Source of the DNA: Flavobacteriales bacterium
GTDB lineage: Bacteria > Bacteroidota > Bacteroidia > Flavobacteriales_F > PHOS-HE28
Direction: 5' to 3'
Assembly: GCA_016700415.1 (NCBI GenBank)
Contig: CP065018.1
Location: 1,364,001 to 1,428,000, forward strand
Length of the DNA stretch: 64,000 bases
The position numbers and the translations under genes are program-made. Below the pieces are notes generated by a model. It searched no databases and had not been told where the DNA came from. It worked only from the letters and a program-made list of their open reading frames with translations. Position 1 is the first letter of the stretch. Every line of letters starts with the position of its first letter. Of the stretch, positions 10,709 through 19,191 are shown piece by piece.

Positions 10709-11872
10709 TCATTGTCCAGCAGGCGTACCAATGCCCAGGTCGGCCAGATAACTGTTGACGTAGTTGGTCCAGGTCATCAGCTTCGTGGCCTCATGCGCGG
10801 CCCTCGCCTTCCGGCTCCACGCTTCATCGTCTTGAAGGAGGGATGAGATCGCATCGGCAATGTCCGCCGGTCGCACGGAGTTAAGTGCAAGGCCCACCCT
10901 GTTCGTGTCACCGAACGTGTGTTCGAATTCGCGATATGGGAAGATCACCACCGGTGTAAAGAGGAATAGCGCTTCACAGGAAGCGGAGAATGCGGCCCAC
11001 TTCGGGTTCGGGTTCACGAACAGTCGCGAACGTTCCAGGATGTCCAGATAGACCTGCTTCTGGCGGTGATCGCCCTTGTCCAGATAACCATGGAATTTCA
11101 TATTGGGTGGTGCGGAAGGCAGGTCTCCACGGTCCATCCCGATCACGTTCACCGTGACTTCCGGCAGTTGGTCCTTATTCATGATCGCCACCGCTTCCGC
11201 AAGCCGCTCCAAGCCCTCCTTATACCTGCGATTACCGATGAAAACGATCTCGTTCACATTCCGCTTGCGTGCCAGCAGCTCGTCCCCGTCCACTTCCACG
11301 CGGTCGATGTTGACCACATTGCCATAGTATTTCACCTTGTTCCCATGTTGCTCTCTCAGGTTCCCCGCCAGGTCCGGGAATAAAGCGATGATCAAAGACG
11401 CGTTCTTCAGGTTCTTTCGCTCCTCGACGATGGTGGGAGCCTCCAGCCCGTCCGGCTTCCGCTCATCAAAGTAGGTGATGTGCTGCGCGAAGGTCTGATC
11501 GCAGAACAGGGTGTAGGGCCGGTCAGGAGGGGGGCCGAAAGAGAAGGTCATGAACAGGCAATGGCCTTCCGGAAATCGTTTCAGCGCCCTTCCGATCTTG
11601 GCGTTCGTGACCCTCCGATTGAACCGGCTCCGCAAAAACGTGAAGCGCGTCTGCCTACCGACAAGTTTGCAGAACGCCTTCCACGGCAGGTCGAACAACA
11701 ATTGTACGAAACGTGACGGGGCTATATTCACGTGTTTCACCGGGAATCCCTGCTCCTCCAATGTCCGGGTGAAGAAGTACGGGACGTTCGACCAGGTGCT
11801 CGGTTTGCGCGAATCCCCGATGGTGAACACGACGAAACCAGGGTGGAGGGATGCGTTGGTCCTGCTCATCAT
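10709..11872 (-). CDS. GT-B family glycosyltransferase
   Basis: A 387-residue cytoplasmic or membrane-peripheral protein with a GT-B layout. The N-terminal acceptor half starts GFVVFTIGDSRKPSTWSNVP and has few conserved motifs. The C-terminal donor half (about 200-380) has VFIGNRRYKEGLERLAEA, a middle stretch like MKFHGYLD, and the donor-binding patch ASCEALFLFTPVVIFP followed by an ASSLL-type helix, as in GT1/GT4-like enzymes. There is no signal peptide. The substrate is unknown; surface polysaccharide or lipid glycosylation is likely by analogy. It may be the last gene of the leftward group that starts with the PorE-like gene, but a 162-base gap separates it from the Nudix gene. Confidence 0.7.
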   Translation of the reverse strand: MMSRTNASLHPGFVVFTIGDSRKPSTWSNVPYFFTRTLEEQGFPVKHVNIAPSRFVQLLFDLPWKAFCKLVGRQTRFTFLRSRFNRRVTNAKIGRALKRFPEGHCLFMTFSFGPPPDRPYTLFCDQTFAQHITYFDERKPDGLEAPTIVEERKNLKNASLIIALFPDLAGNLREQHGNKVKYYGNVVNIDRVEVDGDELLARKRNVNEIVFIGNRRYKEGLERLAEAVAIMNKDQLPEVTVNVIGMDRGDLPSAPPNMKFHGYLDKGDHRQKQVYLDILERSRLFVNPNPKWAAFSASCEALFLFTPVVIFPYREFEHTFGDTNRVGLALNSVRPADIADAISSLLQDDEAWSRKARAAHEATKLMTWTNYVNSYLADLGIGTPAGQ

Positions 11873-12034
11873 CGTTGCATCAAAAACACACTTTGCCCCA
11901 TCATCACTTTGGTACAGGCGAATGGAACTTCCCTACCGGGGCCGGTGCTAGCCACCTTATTGCTACACAAGGCAAGAATACGGTGCTCCCGCCCTGCTGT
12001 CCAATGTTGGCCATCATAACAAATCCCACATTTC

Positions 12035-12493
12035 TCATGAGGCCTTCAAACGGTTTTCCCCATTAATGAGCAGCTTCATCACCACCCTGTCGATCGGCAG
12101 GTCCACATGCTCGATCCGCGCCATGTCCAACGGTATCCAGCGGAACTGTTGCGCCTCGTCCGCCCCGGCCCCCATTGCCCGCTCTCCGTTCCCCAATGAT
12201 CCGGGGTCTTCCACTTGGAACGTATAGTAGATGCTCACGATCTGGTCCTCCGGTCGATAGGCGCTGGGCTGGAAAAAGTCCGTGGTATAGAAGTGATTTA
12301 GACCCGATGCTTCCATCCCCATCTCCTCTTGGATCTCCCGTCGCAGGCAGTCGAGTGTCCCCTCCCCCGGCTCCAAGCCGCCTCCCGGGAATTTGGTCAC
12401 GTGAACACCTTGGATCACTTCGTCGGACACGAGCAATCGGCCAGCATGGATCAACAGGCCATAAACCCGGATATTGAAGCGCGATATGCTCAT
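12035..12493 (-). CDS. Nudix hydrolase
   Basis: A 152-residue Nudix domain protein. The Nudix box begins GGGLEPGEGTLDCLRREI and continues QEEMGM, matching Gx5Ex7REUXEEXGU, at about residues 37-60. It should hydrolyse a nucleoside diphosphate linked to another group; the substrate is not predictable. The open frame runs upstream to 12667, but the ATG at 12493 overlaps the mnmD stop in the sequence ATGA and directly precedes the domain strand FNIRVYGLLIHAGRLLVSDE. This makes a translationally coupled pair with mnmD. Confidence 0.88.
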   Translation of the reverse strand: MSISRFNIRVYGLLIHAGRLLVSDEVIQGVHVTKFPGGGLEPGEGTLDCLRREIQEEMGMEASGLNHFYTTDFFQPSAYRPEDQIVSIYYTFQVEDPGSLGNGERAMGAGADEAQQFRWIPLDMARIEHVDLPIDRVVMKLLINGENRLKAS

Positions 12494-13206
12494 GCCGGAC
12501 GAGTGGCCCTGATCATCTTGTACTTCCCCGGCGGACCCGGTATCCGCTGGGCGAGCAGACCTGCCTCCAACATCGCCCGGCGCACATCCCCCTTGGCACA
12601 ATAGGTCACCAGCATCGCGCCCGGACGCATAGCTTCGTATATCCGGTGGAAAACGCCCACCGTCCACATGTCCGGTTGTACTGCGGGTGCAAAAGCATCG
12701 AAATACACCAGATCAAAAGCTTGAACGGCTTCCAATTGTTGCACCCCCTGCTGAACGCACTGGAAGCGGAAGCCTTTGGACGGTTCGATCCGCTCCCCTG
12801 TTCTTGCGTTCATCATGGCATTATACCCGGTTCCCATACTGGAAAGCCCGGTCGCCGTTACATGGCCTACGGCAGCGATGGATCCGGGGGACAATGGAAA
12901 CGGTTCAAGGGCCAAATAGTTCACCTCCAACCTCTTGTTGATGGCTTCCGACCAGGTCAGTAAGGCGTTCAAGCCCGTGCCTAAGCCAACCTCCAGAACA
13001 TCCACCTTCTGCTTGCCCAGATGTAACAGGCCGCTCTCCAAGTATACGTGGCGACTTTCTGCCAGCGCACCGTACAGGGAATGGTAGTGCTCACTCAATG
13101 AGGCACTGGCCAGGGTAAAGGAGCCATCCGCTGTACGCGTGGCAAGAAGGTCTGTAGGCGGGGTGAACACGATTCTGCTGTGCGCTTCTTTATGCACGCC
13201 GCACAA
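12490..13206 (-). CDS. mnmD: tRNA 5-methylaminomethyl-2-thiouridine methyltransferase MnmD
   Basis: A 238-residue SAM-dependent methyltransferase matching the stand-alone MnmC2/DUF752 domain, which completes mnm5s2U at the tRNA wobble position. Visible motifs are the SAM-binding VLEVGLGTGLNALLT (about 69-83), ALEPFPL, and YFDAFAPAVQPDMWT, the family's signature. The oxidase half found in E. coli MnmC is absent, as is usual for MnmD of Bacteroidota. Its stop overlaps the Nudix start by 4 bases, and it starts 21 bases after the PorE-like gene's stop, so one transcript for all three is likely. Confidence 0.88.
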   Translation of the reverse strand: MCGVHKEAHSRIVFTPPTDLLATRTADGSFTLASASLSEHYHSLYGALAESRHVYLESGLLHLGKQKVDVLEVGLGTGLNALLTWSEAINKRLEVNYLALEPFPLSPGSIAAVGHVTATGLSSMGTGYNAMMNARTGERIEPSKGFRFQCVQQGVQQLEAVQAFDLVYFDAFAPAVQPDMWTVGVFHRIYEAMRPGAMLVTYCAKGDVRRAMLEAGLLAQRIPGPPGKYKMIRATRPA

Positions 13207-13227
13207 AATAACGGCCGAAAAGGCTGC

Positions 13228-15237
13228 TTAAAGCACCCGGATCACCGTCCTTCGGTTCAATGCCTTCTCACCGTCGACCGGGTCCGGCTTCAACGGCTGG
13301 CTGTCCCCATATCCTTTAGCCTCCAGCATGTCAGGCGAAATGCCATGGGCGACGAGCCAGTTCAGCACCACATAGGCCCGGGCCTCGCTTAATTGCTGGT
13401 TGGGAACGGGTCCCACATCACTGTCGGTATGACCGCCGATCTCAATACGAAGTGTCGGGTTTCTCTTGAGGAACTCGGCCAATTTCTCCAGCTCCGTGGT
13501 TGAGGCCGCACTGAGCTTATAGCTGTCCCTTTCAAAGAAAATGTTCCGCATCACTTCCGAATTCCCGGGATCCAGAGCCATCAGATCCATATCCATCTGG
13601 ACCTGCCTCTTGCCGCTTCCCACATGTTCGGAGTGGATCAGGTATCCATCGGCGGAGACGTGCACAGCGTATTCTTTTCCAGCAGGAACCTCGGCGGTAT
13701 ACTCCCCTGTCCTCGGGTCGGTTGTGAACGTTGCTCTGAAGACCGGGTCCTCCAAGGTCATGAGTTCCACGATGGCATTGATCGGTTCCATCATCTTCAA
13801 CCCCTTGATGAAACCGATGAGGCGCAATTTCTTTTCATCTACGCTCAACGGCACCCCTGTACCGGCACTGACGAGCAGGGCGGTCCCATCCACCTGCCTA
13901 CCAACCAGGAATTCCACACGGTAGATGTCGTCCCCTCCCATTCCGCCAGAGCGAACGCTGTTGAAATAGCCAGTGGCCCCATCGGCACTGAGCACGAGGA
14001 ACTGGTCGTCGCCCGGCGAGTTGATGGGCCAGCCCAGATTTTCAGGCTTGGACCATTTCCCGTTCCTCAACTCGCTCTTGAAGAGGTCATATCCGCCCAT
14101 CGAGGTATGGCCCTGGCTTGCGAAATAGAGCGTATTGCCGTCCGTCGGCAGGAACACTCCTTCCTCGTCATACATCGTGTTGATGTCGGGCCCAAGGTTC
14201 TCTGCCGTGCCCCAATCACCGGCGGCCTCATCCCAAGAACTGCGATAGACATCACTGCCTCCCAAGCCACCCTCGCGGCTGCTGACAAAATAGAGCCATT
14301 TCCCGTCGGCGGTACGCCAGGCGCTGCTTTCTTGGGCCGAGCTGTTCACGGAAGCGGGAAGGGGTACCGGTGAAGTCCAACCGTTCCCGGTCCGTTCGCT
14401 GACATAGAGATCGCCTCCGTCCTTCTCATCGCGGTACAGGATCATCTGTTTTCCATCTGGGCTCAGGGATACGGTCGCATCGTTACGAGGGCCGTTCAGT
14501 GGTTCCGGCACGGGTTCCGGGACGGACCAACCATTGGCCTCCCATCGGGAACCGTATATATCCTCGAACCAGTTGTTGTTGACCTTGTTGATCTTTCCTC
14601 CGGTGGTCCCTTCCCGTCTGGCGGTGAAAAAGAGTTCTCCATCGGGGTCCAATAGTGCGCCGTACTCACTACTGATCGTGTTGACCGCATTCCCTACGTT
14701 CATCACGGTGGCACGCACCGGCGAGGCCATGTAGACCTTGCCGTTCCTGCACTCCGCGATGTGCTTGTCCACCATATTATACGTGCGGTCGGGGTCCGGG
14801 GAAAGCCGGATCATCTGCCCGTGACGAGTGTATTCCGCGATGGCCTCGTCCCACTTGGCGTTCAACTGGAGGGCATAACCCAACAAAAAATGCACCCGCG
14901 CCATGGCCGGGTCCAATTCAGCCGCTCGTTGGATCTTGGCCAAGGCCGATGTAGGCTGCGGTCCGTTGAGCATACAGACGCCCAACTTCAGGTTCAATTC
15001 GGCATTATCCGGGTTCACCTCAAGGGCTTCCTCGTAGCTGGCCACTGCCTGTGGCAGGTCCAACCCGCCTTTGTCCGCCAAGGCATCCCCCTTCTTGATG
15101 GCGGCCAGCGCCTTTTTCAATAGGGTACCATCGGCAATATGGGCCCTGTCAAAAGGCACATCGCCACCTGTCGATTGGGCAACGACGCACCCCGCCAAAG
15201 CGAAAAAGGAAACCAAGGAAAATGCACGACAAAGCAT
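13228..15237 (-). CDS. PorE-like T9SS-associated OmpA-family lipoprotein (TPR, PD40 propeller, OmpA)
   Basis: A 669-residue envelope protein. A signal peptide with lipobox LAGC (Cys17) is followed by a TPR region (about 55-160), a PD40/WD40-like beta-propeller (about 190-440, with repeats like LSPDGKQMILYRDEKDGG and EGVFLPTDGNTLYFAS), a carboxypeptidase-regulatory-like domain (about 465-540), and a C-terminal OmpA peptidoglycan-binding domain (FFERDSYKL, IGGHTDSDV, LSEARAYVV, NRRTVIRVL). This is the domain order of PorE of the type IX secretion system, proposed to anchor the machine to peptidoglycan. Related OmpA proteins with other roles share the design, so the exact ortholog is uncertain. 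It is the first gene of the leftward mnmD/Nudix group. Confidence 0.75.
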   Translation of the reverse strand: MLCRAFSLVSFFALAGCVVAQSTGGDVPFDRAHIADGTLLKKALAAIKKGDALADKGGLDLPQAVASYEEALEVNPDNAELNLKLGVCMLNGPQPTSALAKIQRAAELDPAMARVHFLLGYALQLNAKWDEAIAEYTRHGQMIRLSPDPDRTYNMVDKHIAECRNGKVYMASPVRATVMNVGNAVNTISSEYGALLDPDGELFFTARREGTTGGKINKVNNNWFEDIYGSRWEANGWSVPEPVPEPLNGPRNDATVSLSPDGKQMILYRDEKDGGDLYVSERTGNGWTSPVPLPASVNSSAQESSAWRTADGKWLYFVSSREGGLGGSDVYRSSWDEAAGDWGTAENLGPDINTMYDEEGVFLPTDGNTLYFASQGHTSMGGYDLFKSELRNGKWSKPENLGWPINSPGDDQFLVLSADGATGYFNSVRSGGMGGDDIYRVEFLVGRQVDGTALLVSAGTGVPLSVDEKKLRLIGFIKGLKMMEPINAIVELMTLEDPVFRATFTTDPRTGEYTAEVPAGKEYAVHVSADGYLIHSEHVGSGKRQVQMDMDLMALDPGNSEVMRNIFFERDSYKLSAASTTELEKLAEFLKRNPTLRIEIGGHTDSDVGPVPNQQLSEARAYVVLNWLVAHGISPDMLEAKGYGDSQPLKPDPVDGEKALNRRTVIRVL

Positions 15238-15317
15238 GGATGATCAGGTCATGTTTGATCCACGACGGGTGTTCATACGTGATCGGCGCGTGCAGGTTCG
15301 TGCGTCGGGGTACCGGG

Positions 15318-15325
15318 TACATTTG
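15318..15325 (+). promoter_or_regulatory. Putative -7 promoter box for the M42 peptidase gene
   Basis: TACATTTG fits the Bacteroidota -7 consensus TAnnTTTG, 35 bases before the M42 ATG. No clear -33 TTG is visible upstream. Confidence 0.4.
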
Positions 15326-15360
15326 GCCCCGCCGGTCCGTTCCGGCACAAATACCCACCC

Positions 15361-16515
15361 ATGGCAAAGAAGACCAACGCGAAGAAGCCGGCCAAGAAAG
15401 GCGCCACACCGGCAAAGTCCGCATCGGGAAAGAACAAGAGCATCTTGGACAAGAGGTCATTGGACTTCATGGAGCGCTATCTGAACAATGCAAGCCCCAC
15501 GGGGTTCGAGAGCGGGGGCCAGCAGCTTTGGCTGGACTATCTAAAACCTTGGGTGGATACCCATTTCACGGACAATTATGGCACGGCCGTAGGCGTGATC
15601 AATCCGGACGCGAAATACAAAGTGGTGATCGAGGCCCATGCGGACGAGATCAGCTGGTTCGTCCACTACATCACCAACGAAGGCTTCATCTATGTCCGCC
15701 GCAACGGTGGCAGCGACCACATGATCGCACCGAGCAAGCGTGTGAACATCCATACGGACAAGGGCATCGTGAAGGCGGTGTTCGGTTGGCCGGCGATCCA
15801 TGTGCGCACCGCCAAGAACGACCCGCCCCCCGCCTTGGACAACATTTTTCTGGACTGCGGCTGCGCGAACAAGGAGGAAGTGGAGAAGCTGGGCGTGCAT
15901 GTGGGCTGCGTGATCACTTATGAGGACGAGTTCATGGTGCTCAACGGCAACACCTTCGTTGGCCGGGCACTGGACAACCGCATGGGCGGCTTCATGATCG
16001 CGGAGGTGGCGCGCCTGCTCAAGGAACAGAAAGTGAAGCTGCCCTTCGGGCTGTACATCACCAACAGTGTACAGGAGGAAGTGGGGCTTCGCGGGGCGGA
16101 AATGATCGTGGAACGCATCAAGCCGAATCTGGCCTTGGTGACCGATGTGACACACGACACGCAAACACCCATGATGAGCAAAGTGCAAAGCGGGGACGTG
16201 GCTTGCGGCAATGGCCCTGTGCTGGCATATGGCCCGGCCGTGCACAACAACGTGCTGAAGAAGGTGTTGGCAGCGGCCACCGTGGCCAAGATTCCCTTTC
16301 AGCGCGCGGCGGTAAGCAGGGCCACGGGCACGGACACGGACGCCTTTGCATACGGTGCGGCCGGCGTGCCAAGTGCGCTCATCAGCCTGCCCCTCCGTTA
16401 CATGCATACCACTGTGGAGAGCGTGCATAAGCAGGACGTGGAGAACGTGATCAAGTTGATCCTGGCCACCTTGCGGTCCTTAAAGGGCAACGAGGACTGG
16501 CGCTATATCAAGTGA
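15361..16515 (+). CDS. M42 family zinc aminopeptidase
   Basis: A 384-residue cytoplasmic co-catalytic zinc peptidase of the PepA/FrvX/tetrahedral aminopeptidase type. Metal and catalytic motifs are EAHADEISW (about 91-99), VGRALDNRMGG, NSVQEEVGLRGA (catalytic Glu-Glu) and VTDVTHDTQ, plus GTDTDAFAYGAAGVPSA and a C-terminal MHTTVES motif. The first 24 residues are an added Lys/Ala-rich tail (KKTNAKKPAKKGATPAK) unusual for the family; it is basic and probably disordered. It removes N-terminal residues from peptides, which fits the peptide-uptake genes elsewhere in the window. It is followed after 10 bases by a membrane protein gene. Confidence 0.92.
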   Translation: MAKKTNAKKPAKKGATPAKSASGKNKSILDKRSLDFMERYLNNASPTGFESGGQQLWLDYLKPWVDTHFTDNYGTAVGVINPDAKYKVVIEAHADEISWFVHYITNEGFIYVRRNGGSDHMIAPSKRVNIHTDKGIVKAVFGWPAIHVRTAKNDPPPALDNIFLDCGCANKEEVEKLGVHVGCVITYEDEFMVLNGNTFVGRALDNRMGGFMIAEVARLLKEQKVKLPFGLYITNSVQEEVGLRGAEMIVERIKPNLALVTDVTHDTQTPMMSKVQSGDVACGNGPVLAYGPAVHNNVLKKVLAAATVAKIPFQRAAVSRATGTDTDAFAYGAAGVPSALISLPLRYMHTTVESVHKQDVENVIKLILATLRSLKGNEDWRYIK

Positions 16516-16525
16516 TGCCCGGCAC

Positions 16526-17218
16526 ATGCGGCTGAACCTCGACGACAATGAGCGCGGCGCGTTCCACTACCTCATCGCCGGGGTGGTGGTGGTGATCCTG
16601 CTCAAAGGCGTGGCATTCATCACCGACAGGTTGGGTCCTGCACTCTCACCCGACCAATTGGCACTTCGCCCGTTCCAACAAGGCTATCCGCAGCTCCGGG
16701 GCGAGCTGGTCGCGGTGAGCACCACCACGGGACTTACCGAGCGCCTGATCTTGGCCGTTGTGCTGTCCGTGGGCATCACGTTCCTGTGCGCATTCGTACT
16801 GGCCGCGACCACCCGTGCGTTGGGTAAGGGAACGGGCCGCACAGGCATGTTCGCCACACGGGCCGTACTTGTGATCACGCTGGGCTGGTCGATCTGGGCG
16901 GCGTTCCTATTGCCCATCAAAGAGGCCCGGATAGCGGACGGCAAGCTGGTCTTGAGCGAGCGGCATTCTGCGATCGGGGACATCCCATGGCCGTTCACCT
17001 TGCACAAGGTGGTTGTCCCCGGCCGTGATGTGCTGCGGTTGGAAGCCGGTAGTGAGCCACCGGAACGAGGATGTGACGGCATCGCTTGGATCAATGCGGT
17101 GACCAAGGAAGGGGCCCAACGCATCGGTATGGTCGGCCAGGTCTGTGCTGCGGATGAAATGAAGCTGCTGCGAACGGCCAGCGATGCGGCGGCCCTCATG
17201 GAGCGAGAGTTGCGCTGA
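16526..17218 (+). CDS. Hypothetical membrane protein with three predicted helices
   Basis: A 230-residue protein of unrecognised family. Hydrophobic segments lie at about 14-33 (YLIAGVVVVILLKGVAFI), 74-96 (LILAVVLSVGITFLCAFVLA) and 110-130. They are followed by a soluble C-terminal half of about 95 residues with two cysteines (ERGCDGIAW and GQVCAADE). It starts 10 bases after the M42 stop, so it is probably co-transcribed. Function is unknown. Confidence 0.6.
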   Translation: MRLNLDDNERGAFHYLIAGVVVVILLKGVAFITDRLGPALSPDQLALRPFQQGYPQLRGELVAVSTTTGLTERLILAVVLSVGITFLCAFVLAATTRALGKGTGRTGMFATRAVLVITLGWSIWAAFLLPIKEARIADGKLVLSERHSAIGDIPWPFTLHKVVVPGRDVLRLEAGSEPPERGCDGIAWINAVTKEGAQRIGMVGQVCAADEMKLLRTASDAAALMERELR

Positions 17219-17251
17219 GGCACTCGACAAGCGTTAACTTGCACTTTCACC

Positions 17252-17686
17252 ATGCGGATCCGTTTCATCAAGCCCGCTGAGACCCACGCCCTGCGGCACA
17301 CCGTGCTACGGCCTGGCCAGCAACTGGAGGAAATGGCATGGTCGCAGGATCAGGCGGAAGACAGCTTCCATCTCGGCCTGAGCATCGGAGGCCACCTCAT
17401 TTCAGTGGTGACGTTCATCCGTGAGCGGAATGAACTGCTCCGCGGGTGGAAGCAGTACCGCCTCCGGGGCATGGCCACACATCCGGAATTTCAGGGCCAA
17501 GGTGCGGGTACGGAATTGCTCCATTTCGGCATCGACCATCTGCGCACGCTGAAAGCTGACCTCGTGTGGTGCAACGCCCGCGAAAGTGCCAAGGCCTTCT
17601 ATGGCAAGGAGGGCTTCTTGCCCGAAGGAGCGCAGTTTGACATCGAGGGTATCGGCGTCCATCAACTTATGCTCTTACGACTTTGA
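17252..17686 (+). CDS. GNAT family N-acetyltransferase
   Basis: A 144-residue protein with the GNAT core. The acetyl-CoA pyrophosphate loop RLRGMATHPEFQGQGAGTEL (about 68-87) contains the Q/R-x-x-G-x-G/A motif as QGQGAG. It is followed by the helix LLHFGIDHL and the typical end strand NARESAKAFYGKEGFLPEG. The acceptor could be a small molecule or a protein and cannot be predicted. Its stop overlaps the proposed TTG start of the next gene. Confidence 0.85.
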   Translation: MRIRFIKPAETHALRHTVLRPGQQLEEMAWSQDQAEDSFHLGLSIGGHLISVVTFIRERNELLRGWKQYRLRGMATHPEFQGQGAGTELLHFGIDHLRTLKADLVWCNARESAKAFYGKEGFLPEGAQFDIEGIGVHQLMLLRL

Positions 17687-19101
17687 ATCCACGGAGCAGC
17701 CATACGCATCGCTGGATGATCGCAGCGCTGTTGGTCTTGAACCTGGCGCTCAAGCTCTGTTGGACGGGCGTGAACGAGCTGGCCGGCGACGAACCCTTCA
17801 CCGTGTACTGGGCGCAGCGTCCATTGTCGGAGCTGTTCGGCATGTTGCTCACGGAGAACAACCCACCCCTTTACTTCCTGCTGATGCACGGCTGGAGCCA
17901 GATGGTCCCTCTTGATCCCGGTTGGTTGCGAATCCCCTCCGCGGTCTTCAGTGCATTGACGGTGTGGCCCTTGTTCCTCTTGGGAAAACGGCTCGGGGGA
18001 AGGACGGCGGGATTAACGGCGGCCTTGTTATACAGCTTCAGCCAACACAGTTATGGCTTTGCGCATGAGGTGCGGGCCTATTCGTTGTTCGTGTTGGCAT
18101 GTACTTGGGCCATTTGGCAATTGTTGCGCTTGGCGAACGATGCGCACCGCCATCCGTCACAGCGATCCGCATCGATCATTTGGTTGGTGCTGGCGAACGT
18201 GGTGGCCACATGGGCGCACTACTTCGGTTGGCTCATGGTCGGCTTGGAGCTGGTCTTGGTCTTCGCCGTGCCCATGCTTCGTACGATGCGTGTGAAAATG
18301 CTCGTTACCACAGTGCTCACCGCCGTGTGCAGCATCCCGATGTTGGGCATTTTATTTTCCCGCGCCGGCAGCAGTTTGGGCCATGGCACCTGGGTGGATG
18401 TGCCGGGGTGGGAAGAACCCTACAACATGGTGATGCGCTGGAGCAACGCACCGGTGGTTGCGGTGATCTTCCTGGCCTTGATCAGCTTGGCCCTTGCCCG
18501 TGGCAGGATGCGGCACATGGCCATCCCGCTGCTCTGGTGCGGTCTACCGCTCATCGGAATGTTCATTGTCTCCTTCCTCTTCCCCATATATCTGGACCGA
18601 TATCTGTTCTTCGCCTCCATCGGCTTTTATCTGTTGGTGGCATTAGCGGCGGCGGTGCTGATCCCCAACAAGAAACTGGGCTGGATGGTGCCGCTTGGAT
18701 GCGTATTGGGCATGGCGATCACCTTTTTCCCATGGAAAAGCAATAGGCTTCATCCCTCACAGGTGGTGGCCCAAGTGGAGGAATGGAAGGTCGGCCCCAC
18801 GGCGGTCATTCTCCAGCCTGCCTGGTACGACCTGACCTACGCATGGGCGTCCGATCCTGCGCTCTTCCAAGGTGCCGCCCCGGTGGAGATGGCTATGCGG
18901 GCACATGAGATCTTCCCGATCACCGGATCGAAGATGCCGCTATTGGACACCGCCACCACCACCGTGATCCACATTGACGCCTGGGCGGCGCTCACCGACC
19001 CCGGACACAACATACTGAACAGGCTACGGTCGCGGTTCCTTCAGGTGGATTCCGCGGAAGCCGACAGAAAGGTGATCGTGCGGCGCTTCCGCCATCGCTG
19101 A
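17683..19101 (+). CDS. Glycosyltransferase family 39-like membrane protein
   Basis: A 472-residue membrane protein with GT39/ArnT features: a first loop with NELAGDEPFTVYWAQ (Asp-Glu pair), then TENNPPLYFLLMHGW, a DUF/PMT_2-like core with GGRTAGLTAALL, and about nine to eleven helices. A short periplasmic tail follows. It is a second paralog of the gene at 7468-8988 in this window. The proposed TTG start overlaps the GNAT stop (TTGA), which suggests coupling. An ATG at 17716, eleven codons in, directly before the first helix, is a good alternative. Substrate unknown. Confidence 0.72.
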   Translation: MNPRSSHTHRWMIAALLVLNLALKLCWTGVNELAGDEPFTVYWAQRPLSELFGMLLTENNPPLYFLLMHGWSQMVPLDPGWLRIPSAVFSALTVWPLFLLGKRLGGRTAGLTAALLYSFSQHSYGFAHEVRAYSLFVLACTWAIWQLLRLANDAHRHPSQRSASIIWLVLANVVATWAHYFGWLMVGLELVLVFAVPMLRTMRVKMLVTTVLTAVCSIPMLGILFSRAGSSLGHGTWVDVPGWEEPYNMVMRWSNAPVVAVIFLALISLALARGRMRHMAIPLLWCGLPLIGMFIVSFLFPIYLDRYLFFASIGFYLLVALAAAVLIPNKKLGWMVPLGCVLGMAITFFPWKSNRLHPSQVVAQVEEWKVGPTAVILQPAWYDLTYAWASDPALFQGAAPVEMAMRAHEIFPITGSKMPLLDTATTTVIHIDAWAALTDPGHNILNRLRSRFLQVDSAEADRKVIVRRFRHR

Positions 19102-19179
19102 ACCGGACCTGCAATGCCGCCGTTCAACTCACAGTATCGACCATTGGTGGAAAACCTGAGCAACGGAGCTGTTCGGTTC

Positions 19180-19187
19180 TACTTTCG
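19180..19187 (+). promoter_or_regulatory. Putative -7 box very close to the S9 peptidase start
   Basis: TACTTTCG differs from the TAnnTTTG consensus at one place and ends 4 bases before the ATG at 19192. If active, the transcript would be nearly leaderless. Confidence 0.3.
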
Positions 19188-19191
19188 TACT

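Noticed and set aside
15541..16428. Long antisense frames over the M42 gene and other real genes
   Set aside because: High GC makes antisense frames long. They lack conserved domains and overlap certain genes completely.
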